64,000 bases of DNA, taken from assembly GCA_964475415.1 (NCBI GenBank), contig CAYYWZ010000008.1, forward strand, positions 26,056 to 90,055. The letters are read 5' to 3'. Made by a program: the position numbers and the translations under genes. The DNA comes from CALCMJ01 sp964475415. Its GTDB lineage: Bacteria; Bacteroidota; Bacteroidia; Chitinophagales; Saprospiraceae. Positions 9,042-17,386 of the stretch are shown here, piece after piece. Below the pieces are notes generated by a model. It worked only from the letters and a program-made list of their open reading frames with translations, was not told where the DNA came from and did no database searches. Positions within the stretch are counted from its first letter, which is position 1. Each line of letters opens with the position of its first letter.

Positions 9042-9911
9042 TTAACGATCTTCGATAAGTACACCCATCTTACCCATCTGATAATCTCTCATAGCTTGTA
9101 ATATCTCTGTCTCACTATTCATTACAAAAGGTCCTTGTTGTACCACTTTTTCTTGAATAGGTTCACCTGCAAGAATAATAAACTGAACATCATCAAGCGC
9201 TTCTACAGTTATTGCAGTATCGTTATTCTCAAATACTACCAGTGTCTTTTCTTCTACTAAACCATAATTAGATATTTTTATCTGACCTCTTATAAGATAG
9301 AGAACGCAATTGTAAGATAAAGGTATGTCAAAGGTTTCTTTTGCCGTTTGTGTCCCTTCACTCCATAATATTTTCAGTTCACTCATGGTTTGCATCTTAC
9401 TAGAAAGATCATTGTAACTTCCAGCTATTAGACGCGAAACCATCTTAGAATCAGTAGAGCTAAAATAAGGAAGTTCGACTCTAGGGACATACTGATAGGA
9501 GGGTTGTTCCATCTTCCTGTTAGCAGGGGAGTTGATCCAGATTTGAATAATTTCCTGGCTACCTTTTTTCTCAATTAGATTTTGAGATGGTCTTTCACTA
9601 TGTATGATTCCTGCTCCTGCATGCATCCACTGAACTTCTCCTTTCTTAGCGATCTGATTGTTTCCTCTACTATCTCTATGTTGTAGCTCTCCATCTATAA
9701 TAAATGTTACAGGCGAAAAACCTCTATGTGGGTGTGGTCCTATTCCTTGTTGTATAGCTGGTGCATCTGGATTGAAGTTAAAAGTGCCATGATGTAATAG
9801 TAGAAATGGATCTACCATCTCTACTTTTTGTGTGGGCAGAGCTTGCTTAAGTATGGTGCCTCCCATATTTATATCAAAAGCAGGTATGAGGTATTTTACG
9901 TTTTTGTGCAT
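9042..9911 (-). CDS. Pirin family protein (bicupin)
   Basis: A 289-residue bicupin of the pirin family. The N-terminal cupin carries the metal site: H60 and H62 in PHPHRGF, followed by the His and Glu of AGAGIIHSE. Pirins bind Fe(II); some are quercetin 2,3-dioxygenases and others act as redox-sensing partners of metabolic enzymes or transcription factors, so sequence alone does not fix the role. It lies 96 bases downstream of the uracil-DNA glycosylase on the same strand and could be the tail of the oxidoreductase operon or its own unit. No signal peptide; cytoplasmic. Confidence 0.88.
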   Translation of the reverse strand: MHKNVKYLIPAFDINMGGTILKQALPTQKVEMVDPFLLLHHGTFNFNPDAPAIQQGIGPHPHRGFSPVTFIIDGELQHRDSRGNNQIAKKGEVQWMHAGAGIIHSERPSQNLIEKKGSQEIIQIWINSPANRKMEQPSYQYVPRVELPYFSSTDSKMVSRLIAGSYNDLSSKMQTMSELKILWSEGTQTAKETFDIPLSYNCVLYLIRGQIKISNYGLVEEKTLVVFENNDTAITVEALDDVQFIILAGEPIQEKVVQQGPFVMNSETEILQAMRDYQMGKMGVLIEDR

Positions 9912-10007
9912 AGTATTTTCGTTTTGTATAGATTGTAATACTGTTTTCTACAAAATTGTTTACTTAGATCTTTTTTAGGTAGGTTTTTTAAAATGAAAGG
10001 GGTGAGC

Positions 10008-10583
10008 TTAGTTTTTAAGAATTTGGTTGACTGTTTTTTTGAGCTCAGGTAATACATCTTTTTTAAACCAATTATTCTTTGCCATCCAGATATTGTTTCT
10101 AGGAGAAGGATGAGGTAATACGAAATATTCAGGTAGATAATTTAGATAGTTTTCTACCGTAGCTGTAAGTGTTTTTTCTGCTTTTTTGCCCAAGTAATAA
10201 TCCTGAGCATACTTTCCTATGAGTAGAACAAGCTGAACATTTTTCATTTTATCTACAACAGCCTGATGCCACAGGGGAGCACATTCTTTTCTAGGAGGTA
10301 GATCTCCTGATTTTCCTTTTCCAGGGTAACAAAAGCCCATCGGAAGAATAGCTATTTTTGTATCATCATAGAATGTTGTATTATCGATACCCATCCAAGA
10401 ACGAAGATTAGCACCGCTTTTATCATCCCAGGGAATTCCAGTTCTGTGTACTACGGTTCCTGGTGCTTGTCCTATAATGATAATCTTACTTCTGGCCGTA
10501 GCAGATAATATAGGTCTAGGACCTAGATCTAAATGATCTGCACATACAGTACACTTTCTTACTTCTTGTAATAAGATTTTCAT
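10008..10583 (-). CDS. Uracil-DNA glycosylase superfamily protein
   Basis: This 191-residue protein has the two UDG-superfamily signatures: GQAPG near residue 38 (water-activating loop) and HPSPRN near 158 (minor-groove loop). N-terminal cysteines (C12, C15) recall family 4 enzymes, but the remaining Fe-S ligands are not obvious. The family removes uracil from DNA, mostly after cytosine deamination. Its ATG overlaps the stop codon of the upstream molybdopterin oxidoreductase (ATGA), implying translational coupling. That pairing is notable because sulfite, the suspected substrate of the neighbour, promotes cytosine deamination. The exact UDG family and activity are not established. Confidence 0.82.
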   Translation of the reverse strand: MKILLQEVRKCTVCADHLDLGPRPILSATARSKIIIIGQAPGTVVHRTGIPWDDKSGANLRSWMGIDNTTFYDDTKIAILPMGFCYPGKGKSGDLPPRKECAPLWHQAVVDKMKNVQLVLLIGKYAQDYYLGKKAEKTLTATVENYLNYLPEYFVLPHPSPRNNIWMAKNNWFKKDVLPELKKTVNQILKN

Positions 10584-13453
10584 CTCTGTAGTTCTATCTG
10601 TTGTTTCTCCTTGATATAATAAGTTTCTTCTGCGGGTTTAAGAGGTCTAGAAAACCATAAAGGTCTTCTCAGTCCATCAGGTCCAGGTGCAGGTCTTGTC
10701 ATGGCAAGCCATTTTCTATAATTCTCCATTGACTTTTCTGTATCGACTAAGATATCACCATATTTATCTTCAGGACCCGGTTTCTCTATCTTGACTCTTT
10801 GATGCCAGCAGTGCATTCCACTTATTGGATCTGGATGTACAGCATGTGTAATATTCTGATGTACACCTCCGTCTACCCAGAAGATTCTCTTGCTATCACT
10901 ATCAGAACTTTGGAAAGGCTTAATGCCGGACTTGGTATTCATTTTCCATTTTCCATTACCATCATTTTCTATCCTTACAGTATTCGTTGCCCATCTGTTT
11001 CCCTGATCCTTATCACGTCTCCAACGTCCTAGATGATGAGAACAAGCAATTACGCCTGGCTTCATACCTTCAGTAACCCATACCTTATCTATAAAGTATC
11101 CTATATCCGTATTCAGTTTTACGATATCTCCTGTTTTGAAATTCCATTTTGCTGCATCCTTTGGATGCATCCATATAGGGTTTCTATTACTTATTTCTAC
11201 GAGCCACTTAGCATTTCCTGATCTAGAATGTATCAGTGTAGGTAATCTGAAAGTAGGTACTAGACAATACTCGCCGTTATCTTTATCTAATCCGTCCTGA
11301 TGTATATGGCTTTTGATATAAGTAGGTATAGCATATTCTGGCCATTTCCAATCCACCATAGTTTGCGAGTAGAACTCGTTTTTCATAGTAGGTGTAGGGA
11401 ATCCTAATCGAGGTTTCCCATCTATCATGACAGCAATATTTTTTCCTTTTTTAGAATAAACACCTGTCTTCTCATCTAGAATTGCTCCTTCTAGTTTTTG
11501 TTCTGAGATGACAGTTTCGTTCTTCTTGTAGGTATGAGGTTCTACTTCGAAAGCGCCATATTTTTTCATGTAATCTAGAGCAGAGAGACCTTGTGCCTCT
11601 GCCGTCTCTTTTAGATTAGGTGTATGTTCAAAAATATACTGGTAGTATTCGTCTATGGTTATTTTCTGACCTTCTCTATAGGGCGACATAAAATGTTCTC
11701 TAATGCCTAAGTCACCATCTGGATCTATTTTCCAGCTTAGTTCGATCCAGAATTCATCTTCTTCCCATACCTCTCCTGGATTTACCTCATAGGTAAAGTT
11801 TACTTTTTTTCCTGCTCTTCTAGCAGCTTCTCGCAATACAGGTTGTCGGAAGGCAATCCATTTTCCTGAGTGGGTTGCATAACTATTTAGATCGTGTCTT
11901 TCTGCACTATGACCCATAGGTAATACTATATCAGCATAGAAAGCGGTCTCATTCCATGTGGGTGTCATAGCAATATGTAGCCCGAAAAGATCTTCTCTCA
12001 TAAATGCTTCCATCCATGTAAATCCATCAGGATAGGTCCATACTGGATTAAAAACTCTAGAGAAATAAACATCCATTTTACCTCGCCCTTCTTTAAGCAT
12101 GTGCGGTAAAAGAAAACTCATCTCAAACATGGCAAGAGGATATTCTTTAGGATAATGTAGTTCATTCCAGAATTTCTGCGCTGGAGGTACATCGTGAAAT
12201 TGAGGCTTGAACTTACTCCATGAATTAGGAGAGGTTCCGCCTACTGTTCCTACAGAGCCAGTTATAACATTGAGAAAATGTAAGGCCCTAGAAACACACC
12301 AGCCTCCTAGATTTCCACTTGCTGCAGAGCGCCAGTTATGTGTAGAAAAGCGTTCTCCTGCTTCTCCTATTTTTCTAGCAACTTCTCTGATTACAGATGC
12401 TTTTACACCACTTTCTTTCTCTGCAAATTCAGGCGTGTATTCTGCATATTCTTTTATGATCTCTTTGATGAAGTTGTCAAAGGTAACTTCTAATTCAGGT
12501 TTTAGTTTTTCTAGATATACATTCCAGTTGACCCACTTTTCCATGTAGTCTCTGTTGTATAGATTTTCCTCAAGAATGATTTTGGCCATGGCTAATAAAA
12601 TGGCAGCCTCTGTTCCTGGATAACTAGGCATCCAATAATCTGACATACTTGCTGTATTGGATAATCTTGGATCCATTGTTGCAAGCTTAGCGCCTTTCAT
12701 TTTTCCTTCTATGATTCGTTGAGCATGAGGGTTAAAATAATGACCACTTTCTAGATGGGCGGAGATAAGGAGGATAAATTTTGCATTAGCGTGGTCTGGA
12801 GAAGGTCTATTGTGGCCATACCATATATTATAGCCAAACCGTGCTCCAGAAGAGCAGATGTTAGTGTGACTGTTATGACCATCTATCCCCCAAGATTGTA
12901 TTACTCTATTAGCATATCCTTCGTGACCTGGTCTGCCTACATGATAGGCAATCTCATTTTGTCTTTCTTCTTTGAGTGCTTTTCTTATTCTGTCGGCAAT
13001 GGTTGTTAGTGCCTCGTCCCAACTAATTCTTTCCCATTCTCCTGCACCTCTTTCGCCTACACGTTTAAGCGGGTAAAGTATTCTATCTGGGTCATTTATT
13101 TGATTGATGGTTGCAGGACCTTTAGCACAATTCCTACCTCTACTTCCGGGGTGGTATGGATTACCTTCAAATTTTCTAATGGTACCTTTATCTTTATCTA
13201 CATAGGCAGTAAGGCCACAGGCACTCTCACAGTTAAAGCAGGTAGTAGGTACAATAGCGTAGGATTTTTTTTCTCGCTTAGGCCAAGAAGTTGCCTCATA
13301 TTCTTCCCAGTGATCCCACTTGTCTAGGGGAGGAAATTTATCTAGCTCAGTAACAGTCATCCTATCTAGAGTATCTTCTCTATCCGTTCCTAAGTCAGGA
13401 ATAAGCTTGAGCTTCTCTGCAATTTTTTCTACTATACTTATTTTTCTTTTCAT
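10580..13453 (-). CDS. Molybdopterin oxidoreductase catalytic subunit, SoeA/PsrA type (putative sulfite dehydrogenase)
   Basis: A 957-residue catalytic subunit of the DMSO-reductase superfamily. C72, C75, C79 and C109 form the [4Fe-4S] motif (CFNCESAC... RGRNC), and C200 in NICSSGAR is the likely Mo/W ligand. The molybdopterin-binding regions follow, with an MGD-binding C-terminal domain from about residue 735. There is no twin-arginine signal (it begins MKRKISIVEK), so the active site should face the cytoplasm, unlike periplasmic polysulfide or thiosulfate reductases and like SoeABC quinone-linked sulfite dehydrogenase. Its partner ends 12 bases upstream. Sulfite as substrate is inferred from cellular side, subunit set and the divergent SsuD-like gene; other sulfur substrates are possible. 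Confidence 0.8.
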   Translation of the reverse strand: MKRKISIVEKIAEKLKLIPDLGTDREDTLDRMTVTELDKFPPLDKWDHWEEYEATSWPKREKKSYAIVPTTCFNCESACGLTAYVDKDKGTIRKFEGNPYHPGSRGRNCAKGPATINQINDPDRILYPLKRVGERGAGEWERISWDEALTTIADRIRKALKEERQNEIAYHVGRPGHEGYANRVIQSWGIDGHNSHTNICSSGARFGYNIWYGHNRPSPDHANAKFILLISAHLESGHYFNPHAQRIIEGKMKGAKLATMDPRLSNTASMSDYWMPSYPGTEAAILLAMAKIILEENLYNRDYMEKWVNWNVYLEKLKPELEVTFDNFIKEIIKEYAEYTPEFAEKESGVKASVIREVARKIGEAGERFSTHNWRSAASGNLGGWCVSRALHFLNVITGSVGTVGGTSPNSWSKFKPQFHDVPPAQKFWNELHYPKEYPLAMFEMSFLLPHMLKEGRGKMDVYFSRVFNPVWTYPDGFTWMEAFMREDLFGLHIAMTPTWNETAFYADIVLPMGHSAERHDLNSYATHSGKWIAFRQPVLREAARRAGKKVNFTYEVNPGEVWEEDEFWIELSWKIDPDGDLGIREHFMSPYREGQKITIDEYYQYIFEHTPNLKETAEAQGLSALDYMKKYGAFEVEPHTYKKNETVISEQKLEGAILDEKTGVYSKKGKNIAVMIDGKPRLGFPTPTMKNEFYSQTMVDWKWPEYAIPTYIKSHIHQDGLDKDNGEYCLVPTFRLPTLIHSRSGNAKWLVEISNRNPIWMHPKDAAKWNFKTGDIVKLNTDIGYFIDKVWVTEGMKPGVIACSHHLGRWRRDKDQGNRWATNTVRIENDGNGKWKMNTKSGIKPFQSSDSDSKRIFWVDGGVHQNITHAVHPDPISGMHCWHQRVKIEKPGPEDKYGDILVDTEKSMENYRKWLAMTRPAPGPDGLRRPLWFSRPLKPAEETYYIKEKQQIELQR

Positions 13454-13465
13454 CTTCTTTTCTTT

Positions 13466-15088
13466 TTAGCTCAAGCTTATTCGCTGAGGTGCTTCCACCC
13501 AGATATGTTCTATTATGTAGATACCTACGAGAATGATGACGCTGTTAAACATGAGCATGAAGTTCTGATCATAGCTAAAATAGAGCAAGATGAGTGGTAC
13601 TAGATTTCCTAGAAGCACTGCACCAATCCAAAACATATTTTTATATCTCCCCGTAGAAATCATAGAGACCACCTTGCTGGCATCGATACTATCATGTTTG
13701 CCGAATATTTCTATTGATACTATGATAAGATTAATCAGTATGGAAACAAGTAGCGTATTTTTAAGAAAGCTAAACCATAAGCAACCAGGATTAAATAGGG
13801 AAAAAACTAATAGCAAGGTTGCTGAGCCTGCCATGAAAGAATGTACCAACATATGAAAGCTTAAGGTAGGTGCTTGCCAAAAATCTCTACCTTTTGCCTG
13901 TGCAAATAAGAATGCTGTATATACAGATACTACGATTGCAACAAGAGCACTAAGCCAGAGTGCCGGTCTTGCGATCTTTTCCCATCCTAGAAATATAGCA
14001 AGACCAAGCAGTGTAAGTAAGCCACCATATATGGTAATGGCATATCCTCCCTTAACTAACCAAGATGACCAATGAGGTCTGAGAAGAACATAGAGAAATC
14101 TTTTTGGTTGGTCAAGATCTTTTATAAGTAATACTCCTGTCAAAGTCAGAAATACTAGACCAACGAAGACACCTATATATAATTCTGTATCTGAAACAAA
14201 TTTACCAGTTAAGCCCGCGAGAGCAACAAGTAGGATGACTCCAGTTGCGATAGCCTTAGTCCATACGTAGGCTGAAACTTCCCATGCCCAGAGGATACCT
14301 TTGTCAGGTGTGTTATATACGCTTTTGGACTTTTTCTTATCCATAAGAACTTCTACAGTTTTAGGAGAACTTACATGTTCTCCGTCTTTTTCGAAGCCTC
14401 CATTTATTTTGACAAGTTCCTCTATAAGATCAGTGTTAGAGAAAGATAATTTTTCTGCTTCTTTAGCAAAGTGACCTACACCATGTTGTTGTGATCCCCA
14501 TAAGTTATCCTTGGTAGGTGTACTATAAGAAGGTATCAGCGATACATCATCAGCATCTATATAGAATACATTAGGCACTGTGTTTTTTTCTGGCTTTCTG
14601 CTTTTGACATCATGCTTTGCAAGTAAGTCTGCTATGGTGGAATTAGGATTATTCATATCGCCAGAGATGATAGCTTCTTCGGGGCATACATTTACACATG
14701 CCGGTTCTAGCCCTAAGTCTATTCTATGTGCACAATAATTACACTTAGCTGCTGTACTTGTTTCCGGATCTATATATAAGGCATCATATGGACAGGCTTG
14801 CATACAAGATTTACAACCTATGCATCTGTCTTTGTCAAAGTCTACGATACCATCTTTTCTTATGAATAAAGACTCTGTGGGACATATTGTAACACAGGGA
14901 GCATTGGTACACTGGTTACATCTAAGTACAGAGAAAAGTCTTCTAGTATCAGGAAAGCTTCCTTTTTCTACCTGCTTCACCCATGTTCTGTTTACACCTA
15001 TCGGGACATCGTGTTCTGATTTACAAGCCGTTGTGCAGGCATGACAGCCTATACATTTTCTATTGTCAATGACAAAACCATATTTCAT
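13466..15088 (-). CDS. Fused four-cluster ferredoxin and NrfD/PsrC membrane anchor (SoeB-SoeC like)
   Basis: This 540-residue protein fuses the two non-catalytic subunits of a Psr/Soe-type complex. Residues 1-180 hold four cysteine groups, starting C12, C15, C18, C22, then RCNQCTNAPCVTICP, RCIGCKSCMQACP and KCNYCAHR...CVNVCP, enough for four [4Fe-4S] clusters. After a soluble linker (about 185-265), residues 268-535 form about eight hydrophobic segments like NrfD/PsrC/DmsC quinone-reacting anchors. No signal peptide precedes the Fe-S part, so it lies in the cytoplasm with the catalytic subunit. Electrons would run from the molybdenum site through the clusters to the quinone pool. It is the first gene of the minus-strand operon. 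Confidence 0.85.
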   Translation of the reverse strand: MKYGFVIDNRKCIGCHACTTACKSEHDVPIGVNRTWVKQVEKGSFPDTRRLFSVLRCNQCTNAPCVTICPTESLFIRKDGIVDFDKDRCIGCKSCMQACPYDALYIDPETSTAAKCNYCAHRIDLGLEPACVNVCPEEAIISGDMNNPNSTIADLLAKHDVKSRKPEKNTVPNVFYIDADDVSLIPSYSTPTKDNLWGSQQHGVGHFAKEAEKLSFSNTDLIEELVKINGGFEKDGEHVSSPKTVEVLMDKKKSKSVYNTPDKGILWAWEVSAYVWTKAIATGVILLVALAGLTGKFVSDTELYIGVFVGLVFLTLTGVLLIKDLDQPKRFLYVLLRPHWSSWLVKGGYAITIYGGLLTLLGLAIFLGWEKIARPALWLSALVAIVVSVYTAFLFAQAKGRDFWQAPTLSFHMLVHSFMAGSATLLLVFSLFNPGCLWFSFLKNTLLVSILINLIIVSIEIFGKHDSIDASKVVSMISTGRYKNMFWIGAVLLGNLVPLILLYFSYDQNFMLMFNSVIILVGIYIIEHIWVEAPQRISLS

Positions 15089-15310
15089 CTACTGTAGGTA
15101 TAATTAGTATTTCGAGTGTGTAATTTGTATATAAATTACTTATCGTTGTAATTTAGTAAATCATAAGATATTAACAACCGCTTTTAATATTATTTTGCAT
15201 AGTTTAATACTCGAGACATCTTAAGTCTTACATTCTAAAGAAATATAAAATATTAGTTGTTATTTGTTAAGATTTTAAGAATATTGATAATTGAATAGAA
15301 ATATAGTTTT
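15089..15310. promoter_or_regulatory. Divergent promoter region of the putative sulfonate/sulfite locus
   Basis: This 222-base AT-rich gap must hold promoters for both the minus-strand oxidoreductase operon and the plus-strand AKR/monooxygenase/symporter operon. GTAATTT (15120-15126) and AAATTAC (15133-15139) form a small inverted repeat near the minus-strand start that could be an operator. No transcription factor gene lies nearby. No clear TAnnTTTG box was found on either strand. Confidence 0.4.
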
Positions 15311-16198
15311 ATGGTAGATAAAGTAGAATTTTCCTCCCTTATTGTAGGTACGATGAGATTGGGTATATGGGGTGCTGAGCTTAGTATAAAGGAGCAAGAA
15401 GCATTTGTAGAAGCCTGTATAGAGATGGACTGTCTGGATTTCGATCTTGCGGATATTTATGGTGATTATACATCGGAAGAGGAGATAGGTAAAATACTTA
15501 AGCATAGACCAGACCTAAGTGATAAGATGCAGATTACAACAAAGTGTGGAATTAAGATGGTCTGTAATAATAGGCCTGCACATCGTGTAAAATCATATGA
15601 TTCCTCTAGAAAACATATTGTAGAATCTGTAGAAGGATCGCTTACCGCTTTGAATAGAGAAAACATAGATATCCTACTTCTACATAGGCCAGATTATCTT
15701 ATGGATCCTCAAGAAATCGCAGAAACATTTATGCGCTTAAAAGATCAAGGTAAAGTACTTCATTTTGGCGTTTCTAATTTTAGTACTTATCAGTTTGATC
15801 GATTACATAAGTTGTTTCCGCTTGTTACTAATCAGGTAGAATTTTCTCTTTTACAAAATGGTGCTTTAGACGAAGGCACCTTGGAGCAATGTATGGATTA
15901 TGATTTGAGGCCTACTGCGTGGTCACCATTAGGGGGAGGTGCGATATTTAATTCAATAGAAAATCACAAATTAGAAAAAACAAAAATAGGGATAGAGACA
16001 GTGGCAGAAAAATATAGTTGCTCCTTAGATCAGTTGTTGTTGGCCTGGGTCCTGAAGCATCCTACAAAAGTTTGTCCTGTTGTAGGTACCTCGAAAATTG
16101 CAAGAATTCAATCGGCACTAGAAGCTTCTAAGATAGAGTTAAGTAAGGAGGATTGGTATGCCTTGTTACAGATTGCTTGGGGTAAGGAAATTGCCTAA
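15311..16198 (+). CDS. Aldo/keto reductase, YdhF-like
   Basis: A 295-residue NAD(P)H-dependent aldo/keto reductase. The catalytic tetrad is complete: D45 and Y50 (DLADIYG), K78 (TTKCG) and H125 (LLHRP). Overall sequence follows E. coli YdhF closely (FGVSNF, WSPLGGG, WVLKHPTK). It opens a tight operon with the SsuD-like monooxygenase (24 bases downstream) and an SGLT-like symporter. Monooxygenolytic desulfonation leaves an aldehyde, so a likely job is reducing that product, by analogy with 6-dehydroglucose reductase in the sulfoquinovose monooxygenase pathway. Family confidence is high; the substrate is inferred only from context. Confidence 0.88.
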   Translation: MVDKVEFSSLIVGTMRLGIWGAELSIKEQEAFVEACIEMDCLDFDLADIYGDYTSEEEIGKILKHRPDLSDKMQITTKCGIKMVCNNRPAHRVKSYDSSRKHIVESVEGSLTALNRENIDILLLHRPDYLMDPQEIAETFMRLKDQGKVLHFGVSNFSTYQFDRLHKLFPLVTNQVEFSLLQNGALDEGTLEQCMDYDLRPTAWSPLGGGAIFNSIENHKLEKTKIGIETVAEKYSCSLDQLLLAWVLKHPTKVCPVVGTSKIARIQSALEASKIELSKEDWYALLQIAWGKEIA

Positions 16199-16222
16199 AA
16201 ATAAATTTGAGGAATAATAATT

Positions 16223-17380
16223 ATGAGTGATATAAGAATACGAACTGAACAGTCAGATGGTGTTGAAATTGCCTGGTTTGCACCGATCTGCAATGGGGAT
16301 GATCGATTTCTGGGAGAACATAGTGATCAATATAAAAGTGATTGGGATAACACTTCTAAGGTGCTGCTAACCGCAGATAAGCTGGGATATAAAAATATAC
16401 TTTGTCCTTCTTCCTATCAGGTAGGTCAGGATACCATGACCTTCGCTTCGGCAGTAGCACCTTTGACAAGTCAGATAAATTTATTGACCGCTATAAGATG
16501 TGGTGAAGTACATCCTCCAATGTTAGGACGTGCTATAGCTACCTTAGATCACATACTGAAAGGACGGCTGACTATCAATATTATTTCATCTAACCTTCCT
16601 GGAGAAAATAAATCTAGTGCGGATCGATACCAACGTTCTCGGGAGGTGATCCAGATTTTAAAGCAAGGTTGGACACAGGATCATATAGATTTTAAAGGAC
16701 AATTCTATAATCTACAATTAGAGGATACCTCTCCTGTGAAAACATATCAGCAAGATGGTGGTCCTTTATTATATTTTGGAGGTTATTCTCCTCCAGGTGT
16801 AGATCTATGTGCTGAACATTGTGATGTATATCTGATGTGGCCAGAAACTAAAATCAGGTTAGCTGAACTGATGCAAACTATGAGTAGTAAGGCTGCCACT
16901 TATGGAAGAACCGTTGACTTTGGACTGCGCGTTCATGTCATCGTCCGAGAGACAGAGCTAGAAGCAAAAGCTGCAGCGGCTAATCTAATGAAATATATAG
17001 AGCCTGAAAAAGGAAAAGAAATAAGAGAACGTGCATTAGATGCAAAATCATTAGGCGTCTCCAGACAGGCAACAATGAGAGAACGGTCAGATGAGGAGGG
17101 GTATATAGAACCTAATTTGTGGACAGGTATCGGCAGAGCAAGATCTGGTTGCGGTGCTGCACTAGTAGGTAATCCAGAACAGATTATCAAAAAAATTCAA
17201 GACTATATAGATATGGGGATAAGAGCTTTTATTTTTTCGGGCTATCCTCATGTGGAGGAATGTGAGTTATTTGCTAAGTATGTATTACCTGCTTTTAATA
17301 ATATTTCTCTTCCTCTAATTCAAAATAGAACGCCTAAGGAAATCCCATTGTCACCTCTAGGAAATGCCAAACGTAAATAG
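16223..17380 (+). CDS. SsuD-family FMNH2-dependent sulfonate monooxygenase (candidate sulfoquinovose monooxygenase)
   Basis: A 385-residue luciferase-like monooxygenase aligned by eye with E. coli SsuD along its length. W206, R236, H238, R307 and Y341 (in LMWPE, FGLRVHVIVRE, RARSG and SGYPHVEE) fall where SsuD has W196, R226, H228, R297 and Y331, the FMN/sulfonate-site residues. SsuD H11 and C54 are not conserved here, which suggests a different substrate from linear alkanesulfonates. Such enzymes use FMNH2 and O2 to cleave the C-S bond, giving sulfite and an aldehyde. No flavin reductase is encoded nearby. The sugar-type symporter next door favours a sugar sulfonate; that is inference. Confidence 0.85.
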   Translation: MSDIRIRTEQSDGVEIAWFAPICNGDDRFLGEHSDQYKSDWDNTSKVLLTADKLGYKNILCPSSYQVGQDTMTFASAVAPLTSQINLLTAIRCGEVHPPMLGRAIATLDHILKGRLTINIISSNLPGENKSSADRYQRSREVIQILKQGWTQDHIDFKGQFYNLQLEDTSPVKTYQQDGGPLLYFGGYSPPGVDLCAEHCDVYLMWPETKIRLAELMQTMSSKAATYGRTVDFGLRVHVIVRETELEAKAAAANLMKYIEPEKGKEIRERALDAKSLGVSRQATMRERSDEEGYIEPNLWTGIGRARSGCGAALVGNPEQIIKKIQDYIDMGIRAFIFSGYPHVEECELFAKYVLPAFNNISLPLIQNRTPKEIPLSPLGNAKRK

Positions 17381-17386
17381 TTATAA

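Noticed and set aside
12207..12548. Open frame on the plus strand inside the molybdopterin oxidoreductase gene
   Set aside because: Antisense shadow of a long, motif-rich gene; low-complexity translation and no start signal.
13466..15088. Formate dehydrogenase or nitrate reductase assignment for the Mo complex
   Set aside because: NrfD-type rather than cytochrome-b-type anchor and the form of the Cys-ligand region fit Psr/Phs/Soe-type enzymes better.
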